Assembly: GCA_000818945.1 (NCBI GenBank)
Contig: KN805390.1
Span: forward strand, 355,144 to 419,143
Length of the DNA: 64,000 nucleotides
Direction: 5' to 3'
Source of the DNA: Schizochytrium sp. CCTCC M209059
Taxonomy: Eukaryota; Sar; Bigyra; Thraustochytrida; Thraustochytriidae
Shown here: in pieces, positions 59,314 through 64,000 of the stretch
Layout: every line of letters starts with the position of its first letter
Numbering within the stretch: the stretch's first letter is position 1
Translations under genes and position numbers: made by a program
The notes under the pieces: generated by a model
The model's database searches: none
Told to the model about the DNA's origin: nothing
What the model saw: the letters and a program-made list of their open reading frames with translations, nothing else

Positions 59314-60167
59314 TCACATAAAGCCTTCTTCAAAGTCGACAGCGGCAGAAGTGTCCTCAGTAGCACCGAGATTCTCGTTCGTCATCATGTCGTCCTCATT
59401 AAAGAGATGCTTGTAGTCGCGCGCCTCCTTTTCAGCCTGCATGCGGGCCTTTTCCTGAGCGTCCTTCTTTGCTTGGGCCTTGGCGCGCTCGCGGCGTAGC
59501 TTGGCGACACGCGCATCCCTTTCAGAGCGCTGAGCGGCCAGATCAGGGTGTTCCTCGCGTTTTGTCTTGTTGAGTCTGTTGACAATCTCACGGTGCTTGG
59601 GGACATCTTTGACTTTGATAACCTTTTTATTATCATAAAAACCGACCTGGCCATCCGCCATGTCACCAGTCTTTTTGAGGTTCTCCCATTCCGTGTACAC
59701 GACGTCCACGGTGGTCTTTTTGCACCCTTCAATCGAGTTTGCCTTGACCAGGGCTACGCAATCCTCGACGGCCTCGGCGATGTGATCAAGGTTGCCGGTC
59801 TCGCGAAATTTCTTACGCAGAGGACCGATGGGCAGCCTCTGCGCAACGGCATTCCAGCTCACGTTAGTTCGGACCAAGATTTCACGGCCATTTGGGTCCC
59901 CACCACTTACCAGATAAACGTGCGCGGAGGACAGATTGTCCACATGAAACCAGACGTCCTCTGGCTGTTTTTTTCCAAGGGTATCGCACGCACGTTAGTT
60001 GAATAAGCGCAAGACCGGATCCCAGATCAACAGTAGTGGCCTCGGCTGGGCTGGCCACACTGGACACGCAGACGTACCCATCCGTGCTTGATGAGGTGCT
60101 CGTTCTCAAACTTGTCCTTGCCCATGTAGAGCATGAGGCCACCTCGGGCTTCAAAGTAGAAAACCAT
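59314..60167 (-). CDS. CCDC25: CCDC25 homologue (NFACT-R domain), three exons
   Basis: Exons are 60167-60078, 59964-59911 and 59838-59314. The introns start GTACGT and GTAAGT and end CAG, and the joins restore a 222-residue protein that follows CCDC25 from end to end: MVFYFEARGGLMLYMGKDKF, ENEHLIKHGW joined to PEDVWFHVDNLSSAHVYL, then ALVKANSIEGCKKTTVDVVY, TEWENLKKTGDMADGQVGFY, a long charged coiled coil (KLRRERAKAQAKKDAQ) and an acidic tail ending EEGFM. CCDC25 has the NFACT-R (RNA-binding) domain shared with ribosome-quality-control NFACT proteins; a human paralogue has also been described as an extracellular-DNA sensor. The protist role is unknown. Read as a single exon, the gene would lose its first 48 codons, so the spliced model should be preferred. 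Confidence 0.95.
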
Positions 60168-60596
60168 CTTTGTTACGCTTCTCCGTCGTGCTGGCTACGG
60201 CAAAAGGCCTGGGCTGAACAAGCTTGCAGCGCGCCGATCGACCCCTACTGCCCGCACCGCTTCTCGTCGTGTTGTCGTGACCCGCGATCACGCTCTTACA
60301 AGGCTGACGAGGGCGTGTGCGTTCAAGGTTTGGTGGTCCTTGTTTCCTGTCTTTTCAAGTTGTCACGTTGAAAAGAGAAAAGGGAGCGACGGGAGAGAAG
60401 CGACCACAACGAAGAAAGAGAGCGCAACACCGCTATGAAAGCCAAAACGTCAACCAAGATCACAATCGGATGAACATCGTAGAAGGATACGTATGAACAA
60501 GGCAAAGAGCGGCGCAGGTGCAAGATGCAAATTCTCTCGTTTCTTTTACTTTTTGTTTTCTGTTTGGCGTCATCGGGACTAGGGTCATGCGGGAAA
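60168..60596. other. Intergenic region between SAR1 and CCDC25, nothing recognised
   Basis: It probably contains the 5' region of CCDC25 and the 3' end of SAR1. No gene is recognised in it. Confidence 0.5.
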
Positions 60597-61742
60597 TCAG
60601 TTGAGGAACTGCGAGAGCCACTGGAAGGACTCCTGGATGCCGGCCTTGCGCACGCTGTATCGGCATAATAGAAAAATGGAAAAGTTAGTATCCCGCCAGT
60701 CCATGAACAAATTGTTGCAGCAACAGGAGCAGAGATAACGTACACAGAACACATGAAGAGCTCTGTGTGTGAGAGGGAACGAAAAACGAAGCAAAAGAGG
60801 CGAGTGAAAAACAATCGTCAGCCACACGTGAGCAAAGCAAAAAGTGAAGACTGCGCGAAGAGAGAAACGTACCGATGGGCCTGACGCCGTTGGCGGCATC
60901 GGGCTTGGTATCCTTGCCAAAGGTATCGGTGAGGCCGAGCTGCTGGCGGAGCTCGTCCTCGCCTACAGCGGCGGGAAGATCAATCTTGTTGCCGAGAACG
61001 AGGAAGGGCGTGTTGGAGAGCATCTCATCAGTAAGGAGCTGGTCGAGCTCCTTCTTGGCCTCCGGGAAGCGCTCGCGGTCGAGCGCATCAACGATGTACA
61101 CCACGCCATCAACCGTCGTGAAAAAGTCCTTCCAAAGCTTGCCTGTGATCGTTTTCAGAAGCGAAAGCACCGTCGTGTTAGAGATCGTGCATACATGTTT
61201 GCTGCCCAAGACAACGCATCATGCCGATAAACCCCATTTTCTCTATATGCCAGGAAAGAGGAAAAACGACGAGAAGTGAAATGATGCGGTGGGATACAAG
61301 GAAAGAGAACATCGCACGTTCATCTTGCCTTTGACGGTGTAGGGCGGACAAGAGCATGGAGTGTTTGACTTACGTGCTGCCTCATGGCCACCGAGATCAT
61401 GCGCCTGAAATCGCACGTTGCCAATGACAAGCTCCTCGTGGTTCGGGTGCAGTGTCGGTGTGTGCACGGCGACACGGTCATCCTTGAGCATATGCAGCAA
61501 GGTGGTCTTGCCGGCGTTGTCAAGTCCCAGAAAGAGGATCTTGGCATTCTTGTAGTAGATGCCAAGCCATCCCAAAACGCCGTCTGCGAATGGGAGACAT
61601 GAACGGTATGGACAATTCCATCGAGATTAATATTTTCGTGTCAGTCTTCTTTTGTTGTATATTTCCGTCGCGCTCTGCTCCTATTGTAAGCGACGAGCGT
61701 TTTCTCTCGCGAAAACGTACAGAACCAGTCAAAGAGGCCCAT
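60597..61742 (-). CDS. SAR1: COPII small GTPase SAR1, five exons
   Basis: Exons: 61742-61721, 61583-61374, 61142-60873, 60762-60744 and 60654-60597. All four introns have GTACGT or GTAAGT donors and AG acceptors. The 192-residue product reads MGLFDWFYGVLGWLGIYYKN, then the P-loop LGLDNAGKTTLLHMLKDDR, switch I PTLHPNHEEL, switch II HDLGGHEAARKLWKDFFTTV, VDGVVYIVDALDRERFPEAK, LGNKIDLPAAVGEDELRQQL and the C-terminal ELFMCSVVRKAGIQESFQWL, a SAR1 pattern from end to end. SAR1 starts COPII coat assembly at ER exit sites. The N-terminal amphipathic helix is the membrane-inserting element. Exon 4 is only 19 nt (AGCTCTTCATGTGTTCTGT) and would be missed by most predictors. Single-frame reading gives only fragments. 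Confidence 0.97.
60744..60762 (-). other. SAR1: 19-nt microexon of SAR1
   Basis: Flanked by an AG acceptor (CACAG) and a GTACGT donor. It contributes codons for ELFMCSV with phases 1 and 2, exactly filling the conserved 'E.FMCS' segment of SAR1. Confidence 0.9.
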
Positions 61743-63276
61743 GGTGCTGCCTCGTCTAGCTTTCGAGTACTGTTAACCTGACGACAATACCAATGCTGCG
61801 TGTGCGTGAGTGTGACGTGTTCGAACGTGTAAGTTAGCATCTTCTATTCCATCTCGGTCCTTGACGCAAGTCGCACACATCCTCCCCGGCCTTCCAAGTC
61901 GACCTTGCTCGACCGCTCTCCTCTTTTCTCAGACGTTTCGAGCACCTCGCTGTCGTCGAATACTTGCTCCTCCTCCTCCTCCTCCTCCTCCTTCGTGCGG
62001 CTCGCCTGGCTTGGACGTGGGCGCACTTGCCGCAGCCTAGCGCAGCGCCACGTCGCCCACCTCGTCGCGTTATTGTGACAGGCCGCCCCCGTTCGTGCCC
62101 TCTTGCGACCGGCCGCGCCTCGTGCGAGGCTTGGCGAGGCTCGGCGGGGCCGAGGTCTCAAGCGCCGCGACGAGGTCGACGTCGAGGCCGGCCTCTCTCC
62201 GACGTCGCTGCCGGCCTCGAGGTCGGGGTCAGGGTCGGGGTCGAGCTCCGACGAGGTGACGAGGTGCCTGACGAGACAGTCTGGCGCACCCAACACCGGC
62301 TCGCATCGGCGGCGGGGTCCGGGCTTCTCTGCTCTCCTCTCTCCTGGCGGGCGGGCGCGGCGCGCGGGCGGCGGCGGGCTGATCGGGGTCTGCGCTGCGA
62401 ACGTTGCCGCCTTTGCGGCCCTTGCGCGCGCGATTGTCCACTTACGCGCCGCAGATACCGCACTTGTGCACGCGCGAAGCTCCACTTGCACGCCACTGCC
62501 GCCGAGGTTCCTTTGCATTCCTTGGAACACCAACGGATGGAACGCGCTCTATCTTGGAACACCATGGCAAAGACGGAACGTGACTCGGACTCGGACTCGG
62601 ACTCGGACTCGGAGTGGGACTGGGACCCGGACTCGCACGCTCAGGAGGAGAGAGCCACGGCGGAGAGAGAGTCGGCGTGCGGGTCCTTGCGGGGATTGAG
62701 GTGGAGCGGGTTGGCGAATTTGGCAAGGAGAAATGCTTGATGATGAGGGAGGGATGAGGATGGCGGCGTGATTTTAGCCCCCCAAAAAAGATGAAGAGAG
62801 ATTGCGTTCACGGAACCAACCACGAAACGACGACAGGGTCTTTTATTAGGAACGAACGGAACCCCGTCTCGCGCTCAGGCTGGTGATGATGACAGAGTGA
62901 AGGCATTGCTGTCGTCTTAGAATGCCTACACTCGTTCATTCTTTCGTTTTGACAGAAATGGTGACAGGCAGCGTTTTTCGTTAGGAACAGGAGGAGCTAG
63001 GCCTAGTCGGTGGGCTTTCACCGGCATCTCGAAAAGCTCGCATTTTGTTCGAAAATCAACATCATTTTTGCCCACAAAAATTATTCTTTTTCCATAATTT
63101 CTTTACGAAACTTGCGCTTGTAAAAAGGGGCGAAACGAAGCCCGTGGCATGGTATGACAGAAAAAATAAGGGTGAAAGAGACAGCGGATCAAGATAGATT
63201 ATGTGGGTGATTTGATGTGCAGACGGCGATGAAGAAAGGGATGATGAACAAGTGACAACGCAAAGATCGTAAAGAT
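61743..63276. other. Intergenic region with GC-rich repeats, no supported gene
   Basis: (CTC)n near 61968-61992, CGACG/CGAGG-rich sequence to 62400, a GGACTC repeat at 62581-62613 and a CTAGGCCTAG palindrome at 62997-63006. Long frames here are Arg/Pro/Ser-rich translations of repeats. Confidence 0.5.
62581..62613. repeat. (GGACTC)n tandem repeat
   Basis: Four to five GGACTC units. Confidence 0.9.
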
Positions 63277-63900
63277 CTAAGAAAAAGGACGCCAGGTGGT
63301 GCCGCCGTTCTTGACAACAGTGTCGGTAAAGACGTCGGCGCTGGTCTTCCTGACGCCCTTGAGCGACTGGTTATAGTGCGGGAGAATGGCCACAATAGCC
63401 ATGTCGTGCGAGATGCACCAAGAATCTTTCTCGACAAAGTGCACGCCGAGGTCTGCGTCCATGTACCAGAACTCCACGTCACGATCGGTGAAAATCTTGA
63501 TGAGCCCATCATTGTCGTTCGCCAGCTTGAAGAACTGCGTCCAGCCACTGTGGAGCTTTTGGCGATTCACCATGAGCCCGCGGATAAGCTCGCTGCGTCC
63601 GTTACCCTTGAACTTGAAGGCGGGAACGTCCTTACGCGGGTAGAAGAAGGCCCACGCGCCTTCCACCACCGTCTCGGACCACACGGCGTACAGCGTGCCG
63701 CCGGAGACGGAATCAAACACCAAGTACATGCCCCTCGTGCGGCTTTCCTCGTCCTGCGGGAGCCCCATCGCGAACTCGGCCGTCGTTTCGTACCGCGGAC
63801 CGCGCCGGCCCTTGGTATGTCCGAGCGCCGTGATCGCCAAGCTCTTGCGCATGCCCGTGTCGCCGCCCGCCTGGGCCTCCGTGCTGCCGCAGATGCCCAT
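63277..63900 (-). CDS. Uncharacterised 207-residue protein with an acylation-type N-terminus
   Basis: The start MGICGSTEAQAGG (63900) combines a Gly2 with Cys4, a pattern typical of dual N-myristoylation and palmitoylation, so membrane association is likely. The longer frame upstream adds only nine residues (MRARAGRGS) and would abolish this. After a basic, unstructured ~40 residues the protein is beta-rich with many aromatic residues: RGMYLVFDSVSGGTLYAVWS, EGAWAFFYPRKDVPAFKFKG, KLHSGWTQFFKLANDNDGLI and DVEFWYMDADLGVHFVEKDS. I do not recognise the fold; it suggests a small beta-sandwich or PH-like domain. No membrane segment is present. The frame is clean and of normal composition, so the gene is probably real. 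It is the last gene in the window and its upstream side is cut by the window end. Confidence 0.65.
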   Translation of the reverse strand: MGICGSTEAQAGGDTGMRKSLAITALGHTKGRRGPRYETTAEFAMGLPQDEESRTRGMYLVFDSVSGGTLYAVWSETVVEGAWAFFYPRKDVPAFKFKGNGRSELIRGLMVNRQKLHSGWTQFFKLANDNDGLIKIFTDRDVEFWYMDADLGVHFVEKDSWCISHDMAIVAILPHYNQSLKGVRKTSADVFTDTVVKNGGTTWRPFS

Positions 63901-64000
63901 GCTGCCTCGACCCGCCCGAGCTCGCACGAGCGAGCGGCCTTTCCTTGACCTGCTCGAGTCGCGCGTGCCGCGCCTCGCTGCACGCGCCGGCCTCGAGCCC

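Noticed and set aside
1..64000. tRNA and rRNA genes
   Set aside because: I looked for TFC-box-like GGTTCGANTCC elements with matching A boxes and for rRNA cores and found none. A covariance-model search would be needed to exclude small RNA genes.

Overview
This is a nuclear genome fragment from a eukaryotic microbe, most likely a heterokont protist and plausibly a thraustochytrid (Labyrinthulomycetes). The reasons are intron-poor genes packed on both strands, GC-rich coding sequence, an MLO-like membrane protein, a set of flagellar genes (TTLL9, a CFAP97/hemingway-like protein, an IFT144-like propeller) and peroxisomal, proteasomal, mitoribosomal and COPII genes. The taxon is inferred from gene content; no marker gene proves it. 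Most genes are single open frames. Where introns can be read they are short, and six of eight start with GTACGT.

Layout. 0.3-12.9 kb holds housekeeping genes: an unknown basic protein, PEX16, a two-half ATP-type phosphofructokinase (minus), a three-exon small protein (minus), mitochondrial bL17, mitochondrial mS35 (minus) and a G3BP-like NTF2/RRM protein (minus). 13-17.7 kb is a repeat-rich accessory stretch with an assembly gap, a broken gene carrying two Link-like modules, a single-pass membrane protein and a doubtful small spliced gene. 17.9-35 kb holds TTLL9, a CaMKK-like kinase, a RanBP1 domain fused to a stefin-type cystatin, FAM151/menorin, a DMT-type transporter, a membrane-anchored endonuclease/exonuclease/phosphatase-fold enzyme, an MPPE1/Cdc1-like phosphoesterase and an unknown 557-residue protein.

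35-47.3 kb holds a second gap, RTEL1, proteasome beta-7 (PSMB4), a CFAP97-like protein with long low-complexity tracts, an IFT144-like propeller ending in a membrane segment, and a class I haem peroxidase interrupted by two SH3-like modules. 47.8-55.5 kb is an accessory island: a Plavaka/CACTA-like transposase (plus) diverges from an interrupted minus-strand gene. 56.8-63.9 kb returns to ordinary genes: an MLO-like protein, CCDC25 (three exons), SAR1 (five exons, one of 19 nt) and an unknown protein with an N-myristoylation-type start.

Intergenic DNA is dominated by tetra- to hexanucleotide tandem repeats and by perfect palindromes. The 8-mer TAGGCCTA occurs at least seven times, always outside recognised coding sequence. 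The most interesting items are the RanBP1-stefin fusion, the SH3-interrupted peroxidase, the membrane-anchored IFT144-like half protein, the transposon island with its divergent partner gene, the GTACGT donor preference with a 19-nt microexon, and the palindromic intergenic motifs.
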